A stretch of DNA of 64,000 bases from Candidatus Rokuibacteriota bacterium. GTDB lineage: Bacteria; Methylomirabilota; Methylomirabilia; Rokubacteriales; CSP1-6. The stretch spans positions 1 to 64,000 of the forward strand of contig QHSP01000036.1 in NCBI GenBank assembly GCA_003220495.1, in the 5' to 3' direction. The notes under the pieces are model-generated. The model did not search any database. It saw nothing but the letters and a program-made list of their open reading frames with translations, and was not told the origin of the DNA. The position numbers and the translations under genes are program-made. Shown in pieces: positions 20,519 through 28,662 of this stretch; position 1 is the first letter of the stretch, and each line of letters begins with the position of its first letter.

Positions 20519-20794
20519 TCACGTTCCGAGCTTGGCAGAGCGCCACAGCCCCCGCTGAGCGGCGATCGTGAGCGCTGCGCCGCCGCATCCGATCAGCAAC
20601 ATCGCCAGCATCCCTATGTCGCTTGGAGTCAAAACCCAGACGATCGCGCCTCCGACCACGCTCCCAACGAAGCCGAGAACCATGTCGATGACGAACCCAT
20701 AGCCTCTCGCGTGTGAGGCGGCCTCAGCCACCCACCCGACTATGAGGCCGGCGACAACGAGCATTGGACCCATCTGCATGACGTGTTCGAACAT
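20519..20794 (-). CDS. YeaQ/YmgE/GlsB-family small membrane protein (91 aa)
   Basis: Three glycine-rich transmembrane segments span the protein ('MLVVAGLIVGWVAEAA', 'IDMVLGFVGSVVGGAIV', 'IGMLAMLLIGCGGAALTI'), the hallmark of the GlsB/YeaQ stress-associated family. The Met at 20794 is chosen because AGGCAGG lies upstream and it gives the family length; the open frame extends nine more codons without support. The cellular role of the family is poorly defined. It is the last gene of a minus-strand trio with 20914-21183 and 21204-21404. Confidence 0.85.
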   Translation of the reverse strand: MFEHVMQMGPMLVVAGLIVGWVAEAASHARGYGFVIDMVLGFVGSVVGGAIVWVLTPSDIGMLAMLLIGCGGAALTIAAQRGLWRSAKLGT

Positions 20795-20853
20795 GAAGCG
20801 TACCTGCCTTTCTGAAGGCAATCACCATTCGGCCGCGAGTAACTGGCCTTCCT

Positions 20854-20870
20854 CCGGTAGGGTCTACCGG
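20854..20870. terminator. Intergenic hairpin
   Basis: The arms CCGGTAG and CTACCGG enclose a three-base loop in the 119-base gap between two minus-strand genes. It could attenuate or process the mRNA upstream of the YeaQ-like gene. Confidence 0.4.
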
Positions 20871-20913
20871 AAGGGTGCCGGGCCCGCGCCGACAAGCCGC
20901 CCGGGGGTCTCCA

Positions 20914-21183
20914 CTAGCGACTTCGAGACGCCAGCTGTCGGCCTTCACCTGCGCGATGCGTTCTGCTCCGCTTCTGGCGAACGGCCTTGGCCTGGCTTTC
21001 GATGTTGGCAAAGAGCGCTGAGTGGCTTTCGCGCTTCAGCCCGACCCAGATGAGCGCACGAAGGACGATCTGGAGGCTCACTGGAAGCTTGAACGCTGTT
21101 GTCGCTCTGCCCGCGATGACGCGAGCCTGATCCAGCGAATCCTGCGAAAGAATGAGAAGGAGCCGTGTTTTGTTATCGAGCAT
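20914..21183 (-). CDS. Hypothetical protein (89 aa), possible helical DNA-binding-like fold
   Basis: GGAGAG six bases before the ATG at 21183 sets the start; two in-frame upstream Met codons fall in the neighbouring gene. The first half alternates a short strand with helices ('RLLLILSQDSLDQARVIAG', 'LPVSLQIVLRALIWVG'), and the last 25 residues are strongly basic. No family is recognised. It lies 20 bases downstream of the DUF1059 gene and is presumably co-transcribed with it. Confidence 0.6.
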   Translation of the reverse strand: MLDNKTRLLLILSQDSLDQARVIAGRATTAFKLPVSLQIVLRALIWVGLKRESHSALFANIESQAKAVRQKRSRTHRAGEGRQLASRSR

Positions 21184-21203
21184 TCTGCTCTCCTGCCAAA
21201 GAC

Positions 21204-21404
21204 TCACCTCCGGCTGTTCAGCGACGCCGCGACATCCCGGATTGCTGCTCGCGCCTTTTTCTCGACCTCCATCGAAATCGCGACCATCCTGTGGGCGCGC
21301 CTGGCGTGCTCGGCGGCCTTCTTCATCACGTCGCTGTCACTCGTGCCCTGAGCCACGAAGTCGCAGCCAGGTATCAGATCGGCGCACCTGAGTTCTCTCG
21401 TCAT
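21204..21404 (-). CDS. DUF1059-family small protein (66 aa)
   Basis: The sequence matches the DUF1059 pattern: an N-terminal 'LRCADLIPGCDFVAQG' with two conserved cysteines, then 'KKAAEHARRAH' and a C-terminal helix ending in 'AIRDV'. Such proteins are small, soluble and often described as predicted metal-binding; their function is unknown. AAGGAGGG eight bases upstream is an excellent ribosome site. It is the first gene of the trio ending at 20519, behind the AT-rich promoter island at 21483-21540. Confidence 0.85.
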   Translation of the reverse strand: MTRELRCADLIPGCDFVAQGTSDSDVMKKAAEHARRAHRMVAISMEVEKKARAAIRDVAASLNSRR

Positions 21405-21752
21405 GCGAAGAACCCTCCTTCAGACAGCTCGCGATCTTCTCGAGTGAATCGTCGGGCTACACAACATATCAGGCTCTCGTGATTGACTGCAGTCACATTA
21501 TACTATAAATTATATAAGAAATAGAAGAACTATAATCATTACGGGCAACGGCCATGAGTCGCCCGGAGCGGCAGGAGGTCGCGATGTCTCGACATGAAGC
21601 TCGCGTGCTTCTCGATCTCTCTCACGATGCTCGATGGCGACCTCAGGCCCGGGGCCTCGAGGGTCGTCAGCTGGCCATGCACTTCTCACTAATGCTTCCC
21701 GACCGTTCGAGGCTAAGGCTGTTGAACCCGCGGGCAACCAGGGAGCTGGAGA
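21405..21752. other. Divergent intergenic region with AT-rich island
   Basis: No firm gene is seen. A frame from ATG 21584 has a good AGGAGG site but runs out of frame through the TPR remnant, so I do not call it. Bases 21497-21540 are almost all A/T. Confidence 0.4.
21483..21511. promoter_or_regulatory. Candidate promoter with palindromic operator
   Basis: On the plus strand, TTGACT at 21483-21488 is followed after 17 bases by TAAATT; TATACT and TATAAA hexamers overlap nearby. A perfect 12-bp palindrome, TGACTGCAGTCA (21484-21495), overlaps the -35 element, as an operator would. The same island can serve the minus-strand DUF1059 operon. Confidence 0.45.
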
Positions 21753-22098
21753 ATGGAAGAACAGCCAACTCTGAGACGTGCGACGAAACTCTGGCGGGAG
21801 GCCTACCGCTATCAGATAAGGGGAAAGGTGGATCGAGCGATCGAGCCCTACCGCCACCCTATCGAGGTGTATCCGACGGCAGAGGCACATACCTTCTTGG
21901 GATGGGCCATGAGCTTCCCACGAGCGCCTGCGCGCGATCGAGATCGATGCTGAGTTCGGCAATCCGTACAACGACATCGGCGTCTACTTGACGCAACAAG
22001 ACAAGCTGGACGAGTCGATCTGGTGGCTTGAAAAGGCCAAGCAGGCCAAACGCTACGAACCGCGGCAGTTCCCCTTCCTGAACCTGGGGCGGATCTAA
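21753..22098 (+). pseudogene. Frameshifted tetratricopeptide-repeat protein gene
   Basis: ATG 21753 with a GGAG site begins a TPR-like protein ('YRYQIRGKVDRAIEPYR', '[17 protein letters not shown]'). Around 21915 the frame breaks. Coding continues in another frame as '[20 protein letters not shown]' and '[15 protein letters not shown]', ending at TAA 22096-22098. Part of one repeat is missing at the break. TPR proteins are protein-protein interaction scaffolds. If the break is a sequencing error, an approximately 115-residue TPR protein would result. Confidence 0.65.
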
Positions 22099-22115
22099 GA
22101 GAGGAGGCAACAGAG

Positions 22116-22430
22116 ATGGCCTTTGACCTCATCGCGCTGGGAACTGTTCCCGCTGGCGAAGCGCCGGCCGCCGGGAGCGAAATCGACTACGTCGGGCGCG
22201 CATTTTGGCAGTGCCGGCGCTTCATCGACCTCCTGCGCCACACGCTCGGCGCCGAGCCCGAGGGCGCCAAGCTCCAGGTCCGGCGCTCCGGACCCGACTT
22301 CAATCCCTACATCGAGGTCGTCGTCGAATTCGACGATGCGAACGATGCCGCGCGCGCCTACGCGAATCGCTGTGACCGTGAGGCACCGACGCGGTGGGAC
22401 CGGACGGCGGAGATAGCGCTCGAGCGATGA
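22116..22430 (+). CDS. Hypothetical protein (104 aa)
   Basis: GAGGAGG eight bases upstream supports ATG 22116. The protein is soluble and acidic, with a pattern of two helices and strands ('WQCRRFIDLLRHTLG', 'PYIEVVVEFDD'). No family is recognised. Its stop overlaps the sixA start as ATGA, so it is the first gene of the polyphosphate operon and probably translated in coupling with it. Confidence 0.7.
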   Translation: MAFDLIALGTVPAGEAPAAGSEIDYVGRAFWQCRRFIDLLRHTLGAEPEGAKLQVRRSGPDFNPYIEVVVEFDDANDAARAYANRCDREAPTRWDRTAEIALER

Positions 22431-22951
22431 AGCTCCTACTCATCCGCCACGCCGCGGCGGTGCCCAGAGGGACGCCCGGCGTCCCCGACGCCGAGCGTCC
22501 GCTCACTCCCCAGGGCAAGGCCGAGTTCCGCGTGGCCGCTCGCGGGCTCGCTCGGGTCACTCGTCGGCCCGACGTGTTGCTGACGAGCCCGCTCCCCCGC
22601 GCCCGGCTGACCGCCGAGATCGCCGCGCTCGCCTTCGAGCACGTCGCGCCCACGATCGAGCCAGCACTGGCGCACTCGAGCGTCGACGGAATCGTTGCCG
22701 CTCTGAAGACACATCCGCCCGGCGCCAGAATCGCGCTCGTGGGCCACGAGCCGCTCCTCGGGGCGCTTCTCGCGCGCCTGCTCGGCGCCGCCCAGGGCGA
22801 GCAGCTCGCCTTCGAGAAGGGCGGCGCGGCCCTGGTGGACCTTCCCAACGGTCCCGCAGCCGGCGGGCGGCTCCGCTGGTTCCTCAAGCCGCGCATCCTC
22901 AGGAGCCTCGCCGGGCCAGCCGAGCGCGCTGCACCGCAAGCTGGCCCCTGA
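22427..22951 (+). CDS. sixA: Phosphohistidine phosphatase SixA
   Basis: This histidine-phosphatase-superfamily protein of 174 residues removes phosphate from phosphohistidine. 'LLIRHAAA' near the N-terminus holds the catalytic RH pair, and 'LVGHEPLLGALLARLL' near residue 105 holds the second active-site histidine. The length is near the family's 160. The start is the ATG overlapping the preceding stop; the upstream in-frame Met lies inside the previous gene. It directly precedes ppx and ppk1 with one-base spacing, which is a common arrangement. Confidence 0.9.
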   Translation: MKLLLIRHAAAVPRGTPGVPDAERPLTPQGKAEFRVAARGLARVTRRPDVLLTSPLPRARLTAEIAALAFEHVAPTIEPALAHSSVDGIVAALKTHPPGARIALVGHEPLLGALLARLLGAAQGEQLAFEKGGAALVDLPNGPAAGGRLRWFLKPRILRSLAGPAERAAPQAGP

Positions 22952-22952
22952 G

Positions 22953-23870
22953 ATGGCCGAACTGGTCGCAGTCGTCGATCTGGGCTCGACGGCTGTTCGC
23001 CTGCTGATCGCCCGAGTCACACCCGACACGGGCTATCGTGTGCTCGCCGAGGAGCGAGTGCCTACGCGGTTGGGCGGCGGCGCGCCTGGCACTCTGCCGC
23101 GCGAGGCGATCGACGCGACTCTGCGGACCGTGCACCGCTTCCTCGCGCGGTACTCTCCCAATGGGAGAGGTCCGCGCATCGTCGCGGTCGCGACGTCGGC
23201 CGTGCGGGACGCCGAGAACCGCGAGCGGCTGCTCGACCCGCTCCGGCGCGACGAGGGCATCGACGTACAGATCCTGAGCGCGCGAGACGAGGCACGGCTC
23301 GGCGTCGACGCCGCCCTCGAGAGCCTGTCGTTCAACAACGGCCTCGTCGTAGATCTCGGCGGGGCCAGCCTCCAGCTCAGCCGGGTGCGGCGCCGCAAGG
23401 TCGTCTCTATGGCGAGCCTCTCGCTCGGCGCCGTACGGACCACGCGCCGTTTTGTTCGCCACGATCCGCCGACGCCGCGCGAGTTGAGAGCGCTCCGCCG
23501 CGAGATCCGCACGCAGCTCATGGTCGGCCTGCCCCCAGCCGCGCGCGGCGAGATCCTGGTGGGCCTCGGTGGCACCGTCCGCGCTCTGGCCGGCATCCAC
23601 CTCCGCGCCCATGGCGGCCGCACGCGCCGCCACGGGCTGCGGCTCCACCAGTCCGACGTCACGGCCGTCCGCGAGCGACTTGAAGGACTGTCCCAACGAA
23701 AGCGCCTGAGGATCCGCAGCCTCAAGGCTGAGCGCGTCGACATCATCCTGGCCGGGGCCATCGTCATCGAGGAGGTCATGGTCTTCGGCGGTTATCTGAC
23801 GCTCGCGGTGTGCACGTGGGGGATTCGGGACGCTATTCTGCAGCGCGAGACCTTTCGCGGGAGAGGCTGA
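22953..23870 (+). CDS. ppx: Exopolyphosphatase / GppA-type phosphatase
   Basis: This actin-like ATPase-fold enzyme hydrolyses terminal phosphate from polyphosphate and possibly pppGpp. Phosphate-binding loops are 'VVDLGSTAVRLLI' at the start, 'VVDLGGASLQLS' near residue 130 and 'LVGLGGTVRALAG' near residue 205. At 305 residues it is the short, single-module form without the C-terminal HD-like domain of E. coli Ppx. It sits one base after sixA, and its TGA abuts the GTG of ppk1. Confidence 0.9.
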   Translation: MAELVAVVDLGSTAVRLLIARVTPDTGYRVLAEERVPTRLGGGAPGTLPREAIDATLRTVHRFLARYSPNGRGPRIVAVATSAVRDAENRERLLDPLRRDEGIDVQILSARDEARLGVDAALESLSFNNGLVVDLGGASLQLSRVRRRKVVSMASLSLGAVRTTRRFVRHDPPTPRELRALRREIRTQLMVGLPPAARGEILVGLGGTVRALAGIHLRAHGGRTRRHGLRLHQSDVTAVRERLEGLSQRKRLRIRSLKAERVDIILAGAIVIEEVMVFGGYLTLAVCTWGIRDAILQRETFRGRG

Positions 23871-25931
23871 GTGAACTCGGACGCGTTCGTCAACCGCGAG
23901 CTGTCGTGGCTCGAGTTCAATCGGCGCGTGCTCGAGGAGGCGCAGGATCCGAGCGTGCCCCTGCTCGAACGGGTGAAATTCCTCGCCATCTTCAGCTCCA
24001 ATCTTGATGAGTTTTTCATGGTGCGTGTGGCGGCGCTGAAGCGCCGCATCCACTCGGGCGATCAGACGCCGGGGCCCGACGGGCTCACGCCCGCGGAGAC
24101 GACAAGGGCTGTGGCGGCGCGAGTCCGTGAGCTGGTGGAGGCTCAGCGCCGCTGCTTTCTCGGTGAGATCCAGCCGCTGCTCACCGCGGAGGGGATCCTT
24201 CTGCTCCGTCCCAAGGAGACCAGCGACGAGCAAGCGCGCTTCCTCGATGAGTACTTCCGCCGCACGCTGTTGCCCGTCCTGACGCCGCTGGCCGTCGACC
24301 CCGGCCATCCCTTCCCCTACCTCGGTAACCGCTCGCCGTGCCTGGTGGTCTCCATCCGGCCGTCGGCGCCTTCGGCGCTCCCGGCGAGCTCGCTCTCCGT
24401 GATCCACATTCCGAGCCAGGTCCTCCCGCGCTTCGTCGCGTTGCCCGATCCCACCGGCAAGCACGTCTTCATGCTGCTCGAGGACGTGATTCGCCAGCAC
24501 CTGCCGAGCATCTACAACGGCTACGACGTTCTGTCGGGGCATACCATCCGGGTCACGCGCGACGCAGATCTACACGCGCGGGGCGGGCCCGAGGATCTGC
24601 TCGCCAGCATCGAAGAGGGCGTGCGTGAGCGCCGTCTCGGCACGGCCGTGCGGCTACAGTACGACGCAGATCTGCCGTCCGACATCCTGGCCACGCTACT
24701 CGACGAGCTGGAGCTCTCTTCCGAGGACCCTTGCGAGGGCGAGGGCTTCACGGCCTTCTCGGATCTGTTCCAGCTCTACGCGGCCCTCGACCTCCCCAGG
24801 CTCAAGGACCGCCCGCTGCCGCCCCAGCCGGTCCCGGCGTTCGAGAGCGCGTTCGACATCTGGACCGCGATCCGCGCGGGGGACGTTCTCGTGCATCATC
24901 CCTACCACGCCTTCGACGCGGTCACTCGCTTCGTGCGCGAGGCCGCCGTCGATCCCAAGGTCCTCGCGATCAAGATGACGCTCTACCGCGTGAGCCCGGC
25001 CTCGCCGATCGCGCACGCGTTGCGCACGGCCGTCGAGAACGGCAAGGAGGTCACCGTCCTCGTCGAGCTGCAGGCGCGCTTCGATGAGGAGGCGAATATC
25101 CGCTGGGCCCGTACGCTCGAGGAGGTGGGCGCCCACGTCGTGTACGGCCGCGCCGGCCTCAAGATCCACTGCAAAGCGTGCCTCATCGCCCGGCAAGAGA
25201 CCGACGGCCTGCGGCGCTACTGTCATCTCGCCACCGGGAACTACAACGTACGGACGGGCGGCGTCTACGGCGATCTGGGGCTCTTCACTTGCCGCGACTC
25301 GTTCGGCGAGGACCTCACCGCGCTGTTCAATCTCCTCACCGGCTATACGCGCCCCCGTGGATTCCACCACCTTCTGCTCGCGCCCACCGACTTGCGCGAA
25401 GGGCTCGTCCAGCGCATCCGCCGCGAGGCGGCCCATGCCCGAGCGGGGCGACCCGCGCGGATCATCGCCAAGATGAACGGCCTCGTCGACCGCCGCTTGA
25501 TCGAGGAGCTGTACCGCGCCAGCGAGGCGGGCGTGCGGATCGACCTGATCGTGCGCGGCATGTGTTGCCTGCGCCCCGGAGTGCCCGGGCTCTCGTCGAG
25601 GATCCGCGTCATCTCCATCGTCGACCGCTACCTCGAGCACGCACGGATCTCATACTTCGAGAACGGTGAGGACGCGGAGTATCTGCTCGCCTCCGCGGAC
25701 TGGATGCCCCGCAATCTCGACCGTCGCGTCGAGATCGCATTCCCGGTGCTCGATCCCCACCTCCAGACCCAGATCCGCGAGATCCTCGAGATCCAGCTCG
25801 CCGACACCGTGAAGGCTCGGCGTATCCTCCCGGACGGAAGCTCCGTGCGTGTTCGTGGGCGAGCGGAGTCGCGCCTCCGCTCGCAGGAGCGTCTCTACGA
25901 GGCTACGGCGACGAAAGGGATCTTCAGGTAG
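23871..25931 (+). CDS. ppk1: Polyphosphate kinase 1
   Basis: Ppk1 reversibly builds inorganic polyphosphate from ATP through a phosphohistidine. The 686-residue protein has the helical N domain ('NRELSWLEFNRRVLEEA', 'LDEFFMVRVAALKRRI'), head domain and two phospholipase-D-like C domains. The catalytic segment 'GLKIHCKACLIARQE' and 'CHLATGNYNVRTGGVYGD' near residue 450 are diagnostic. GTG 23871 is used because it directly follows the ppx stop and begins the conserved N-terminal motif. Making and degrading enzymes in one transcript suggests tight polyphosphate turnover. Confidence 0.96.
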   Translation: MNSDAFVNRELSWLEFNRRVLEEAQDPSVPLLERVKFLAIFSSNLDEFFMVRVAALKRRIHSGDQTPGPDGLTPAETTRAVAARVRELVEAQRRCFLGEIQPLLTAEGILLLRPKETSDEQARFLDEYFRRTLLPVLTPLAVDPGHPFPYLGNRSPCLVVSIRPSAPSALPASSLSVIHIPSQVLPRFVALPDPTGKHVFMLLEDVIRQHLPSIYNGYDVLSGHTIRVTRDADLHARGGPEDLLASIEEGVRERRLGTAVRLQYDADLPSDILATLLDELELSSEDPCEGEGFTAFSDLFQLYAALDLPRLKDRPLPPQPVPAFESAFDIWTAIRAGDVLVHHPYHAFDAVTRFVREAAVDPKVLAIKMTLYRVSPASPIAHALRTAVENGKEVTVLVELQARFDEEANIRWARTLEEVGAHVVYGRAGLKIHCKACLIARQETDGLRRYCHLATGNYNVRTGGVYGDLGLFTCRDSFGEDLTALFNLLTGYTRPRGFHHLLLAPTDLREGLVQRIRREAAHARAGRPARIIAKMNGLVDRRLIEELYRASEAGVRIDLIVRGMCCLRPGVPGLSSRIRVISIVDRYLEHARISYFENGEDAEYLLASADWMPRNLDRRVEIAFPVLDPHLQTQIREILEIQLADTVKARRILPDGSSVRVRGRAESRLRSQERLYEATATKGIFR

Positions 25932-25953
25932 CGCCCGGAAGCACGAATCTTCC

Positions 25954-27921
25954 TCAGATCGCGCGCGCCACCCGCGTGGCGTCGAGGATCGCCTGGTGGA
26001 CGCCGCGCGGAGCGACGCAGTCGCCCACCGCGTAGAGCTCCGAAACCTGGCCCTTGAGCGCCCGGTAGAGGCCGTCGGTCGAGCGGCTCCCGGCCGCCAG
26101 CACGACCGTATCCACGCCCTCGATGCGCTGCTCGGCGCCTGAGTAGACGTTCGCGACGATCACGGTCGAGCCTTCGACGGCGCGAAGCTCCGTACCCGGC
26201 GTGAGGACGACGCCCCGGGTGAACAACCTCTTGTAGAGCGGCGCGATCGAGGTCACCCCGATATCCTGCCCCACGTAGAACAGCGGCGAGATCACTTCGA
26301 CGCGCTTGCCTTGCTCGAGGAGCAGCTCGGCGGTCGAGAGCGCCTCCTGGGTGTGGACGTCGTCGACGACCACAACGTTCGCTCCGACCTTGGCCTCGCC
26401 GGCGAGCACGTCACGATCGGTCACGACGTGTTTGCCGTCGCTACCGGGCACCGCCGGAATGAACGGATGCGACCCGGTCGCGATGATGACGGCATCGGGG
26501 CGCTCCGCTGCCACCGCTGACGGCGTGGCCTCGACGTCGAGCCGGACGTCCACCCCGTGCTTTCGGACCTGCGCGGCGAGAAAGCGCACGATGCCCGCGT
26601 ACTCGGCACGAGCGGGCGCGCGGGCCGCGAGCAATACTTGCCCACCCAGCTCCGCCGTCTTCTCGAACAGCACGACGCGATGGCCTCGGACCGCCGCCAT
26701 CCGCGCCGCCTCCAGTCCCGCGACGCCGCCGCCGATCACGACGACCTTCTTCGGCTTCGTCGCCGCGTGCACCTCCCCGAGCTCGGCCTCACGGCCGGTG
26801 GCGGGATTCTGAACGCACGTGACCGGCTTGCCCTGATAGATCCGATCGATGCACCCCTCGTTCGCCCCCACGCACGTGCGGATATCGTCGAGCCGTCCCT
26901 CCTGCGCCTTGCGCGGGAGATCGGGATCGGCGATCAGCGCGCGCGTCATGCCGACGACGTCGATCTGCCCGGCGGCGACGGTGCGGTCGGCGTGCACGGG
27001 ATCGACGATGCGGCTCGCGTGAAAGATCGGCATCCCCGGCGCGGCCTGCTTGATGGCGGCCGCCAGCGGCACGAAGACGCCGGTGGCATAGCTCATGTTC
27101 GGCACGGCCGCGGCCTGCAGCTCGTAGGTGTGAGCGCCGCCGCCGATGATCGACAGGAAGTCGACCAGGCCCGATGCCGCGAGGCGGCGCGCGATCTCCG
27201 CCATGTCGGCCGCGGTGAGTCCGCCCCGCGTGAACTCGTCGCCGGAGATGCGAGCGCCCACGACGAAATCGCGGCCGACGCGGCGCCGGATCCCCTGCAG
27301 CACGTCCACGGCGAAGCGCATGCGGTTCTCGAGGCTTCCGCCGTACTCGTCGAGCCGCTGGTTGAAGAGCGGAGACCAGAACTGATCGATCAGATGGTTG
27401 TGCGCCATCGAGAGCTCGATCCCGTCGAGCCCGCCCTCGCGGCAGCGGCGCGCCGCCTCGCCGAAGGCGTGGACGAGCTCGGCGATCTGTTCGCCTTCCA
27501 GCTCGTGCGGCACGTCGCGATGGACTCGTTCGGGAATCTGCGACGGCGCCAGCAGGACGTTCGCCTCCTCACCATCGGCCTGCGCCCGGCGCCCGAGGTG
27601 AGTGAGCTGGGTGAAGACGTGACAGCCGTGCGCATGCACGGCGTCGGCGAGCGCGCGGTACGCCGGGATGATCGAGTCGTCGTGATTGGCGATCTGCTTC
27701 CACGCGGCGGCCGGTGACGAAGGATGCACGCTCGAGGAGCCGCCGAAGATCGTCAGCGCGCAGCCGCCGCGCGCCTTCGCCGCGTGGTACCGCGTGAGCC
27801 GCCCGCCGGGCCGTCCGGCCTCGGCCATCGCCTCGGCGTGGCCCGATGAGTAGATCCGATTCTTGAGCGTGAGACGACCGACCTGGACCGGCGAGAACAG
27901 CGAGCGTAGCTCGGGAGCCAT
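25954..27921 (-). CDS. OYE-type NADH:flavin oxidoreductase with FAD/NAD domain (2,4-dienoyl-CoA reductase / N-methyl demethylase family)
   Basis: The 655-residue protein has an N-terminal FMN TIM barrel (residues 1-360, 'RYHAAKARGGCALTI', 'FNQRLDEYGGSLENRMRF'), a 4Fe-4S cysteine cluster ('CVGANEGCIDRIYQG', then a further cysteine about residue 370) and C-terminal Rossmann halves ('VVVIGGGVAGLEAARMAA' near residue 390). This architecture is shared by 2,4-dienoyl-CoA reductase, trimethylamine/dimethylamine dehydrogenases and the dimethylglycine or N-methylproline demethylases. With a homocysteine methyltransferase-like gene and DAO-type flavoproteins upstream, a demethylase role is attractive but inferred. 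A damaged duplicate of its 3' end lies at 321-474. Confidence 0.85.
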   Translation of the reverse strand: MAPELRSLFSPVQVGRLTLKNRIYSSGHAEAMAEAGRPGGRLTRYHAAKARGGCALTIFGGSSSVHPSSPAAAWKQIANHDDSIIPAYRALADAVHAHGCHVFTQLTHLGRRAQADGEEANVLLAPSQIPERVHRDVPHELEGEQIAELVHAFGEAARRCREGGLDGIELSMAHNHLIDQFWSPLFNQRLDEYGGSLENRMRFAVDVLQGIRRRVGRDFVVGARISGDEFTRGGLTAADMAEIARRLAASGLVDFLSIIGGGAHTYELQAAAVPNMSYATGVFVPLAAAIKQAAPGMPIFHASRIVDPVHADRTVAAGQIDVVGMTRALIADPDLPRKAQEGRLDDIRTCVGANEGCIDRIYQGKPVTCVQNPATGREAELGEVHAATKPKKVVVIGGGVAGLEAARMAAVRGHRVVLFEKTAELGGQVLLAARAPARAEYAGIVRFLAAQVRKHGVDVRLDVEATPSAVAAERPDAVIIATGSHPFIPAVPGSDGKHVVTDRDVLAGEAKVGANVVVVDDVHTQEALSTAELLLEQGKRVEVISPLFYVGQDIGVTSIAPLYKRLFTRGVVLTPGTELRAVEGSTVIVANVYSGAEQRIEGVDTVVLAAGSRSTDGLYRALKGQVSELYAVGDCVAPRGVHQAILDATRVARAI

Positions 27922-27950
27922 CGTCCCGCTACGCTACCACTGCTAGGCGA

Positions 27951-28391
27951 TCACGTCTTCACCTCGTCACGCCGCCCGTTTTTGTGTCGAGCTCGCGGTC
28001 GGCGTGGGATCCCTTCGGTTGTCTCCGTTCGCACGCGGAGACGCTCCCCGCGCTCCTGGCATTGCACGCATGTCGTGACGCCGGGTAGGGCGCGCCGCCT
28101 TGCCGCCGGGATGGTGCCGCCGCATTCGTCGCAGCTCCCGTAGCTGCCATCGCGCACGCGCTCCAGCGCGTTCGCCAGCTCTCTGGCACGTCGCGACAGG
28201 CGCTCGTAGGTCAACGCATCGAGGGTTCGCGACGCGACGAGCTGAGCGTCCGCGAACATGTCGCCGACCAGTCGAGCGCCCTCCGAGCGTGCCTCGGTCA
28301 TCGCCGCGCGGTCGTGGCGCTCGAGGCGGACGATAATCAGATCGAGCTCGCGGCGTACCTGTGCCTCGGCCTCGGTGTTCCGGTCCCCCAT
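27951..28391 (-). CDS. DksA/TraR-family zinc-finger protein
   Basis: The 146-residue protein has a C-terminal CX2CX17CX2C finger ('CDECGG' ... 'CVQC', residues about 86-110) after a coiled-coil-prone helical region, the layout of DksA/TraR proteins that enter the RNA polymerase secondary channel. The acidic tip expected of true DksA is not obvious, so it may be a DksA-like paralogue. AAGGAG five bases before the ATG sets the start. It is 29 bases upstream of the flavoprotein gene and possibly in the same transcript, an unusual partnership for a catabolic gene. Confidence 0.85.
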   Translation of the reverse strand: MGDRNTEAEAQVRRELDLIIVRLERHDRAAMTEARSEGARLVGDMFADAQLVASRTLDALTYERLSRRARELANALERVRDGSYGSCDECGGTIPAARRRALPGVTTCVQCQERGERLRVRTETTEGIPRRPRARHKNGRRDEVKT

Positions 28392-28662
28392 CGCGCACTC
28401 CTTCAGGCATATTTCGTGAATCGTGTCGACTGTGTGGGGCGGAGGACGGCGACGTCAACGACCCATTCGACCGCATCCTGAGCGCCTTTGCGGTGGCTGG
28501 GGGACCGGTCTGCCGCTGGTTCCGGACAGATCAGCGTGGCGCGCCCGCCGACGCCGCCAGAACGGCGAGCGCCGCGAGCCCGGTCGGCCGCAGACCGCAC
28601 CGGCCCGTCACATTTTCACGATGTGGATAGCCGTGAAGATGTGGATGACTGCCTCCCGACCT

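Noticed and set aside
21584-21991. Frame with a good AGGAGG site upstream of the TPR remnant
   Set aside because: It reads out of frame through recognisable TPR sequence; the ribosome site may be a chance purine run or belong to a lost gene.
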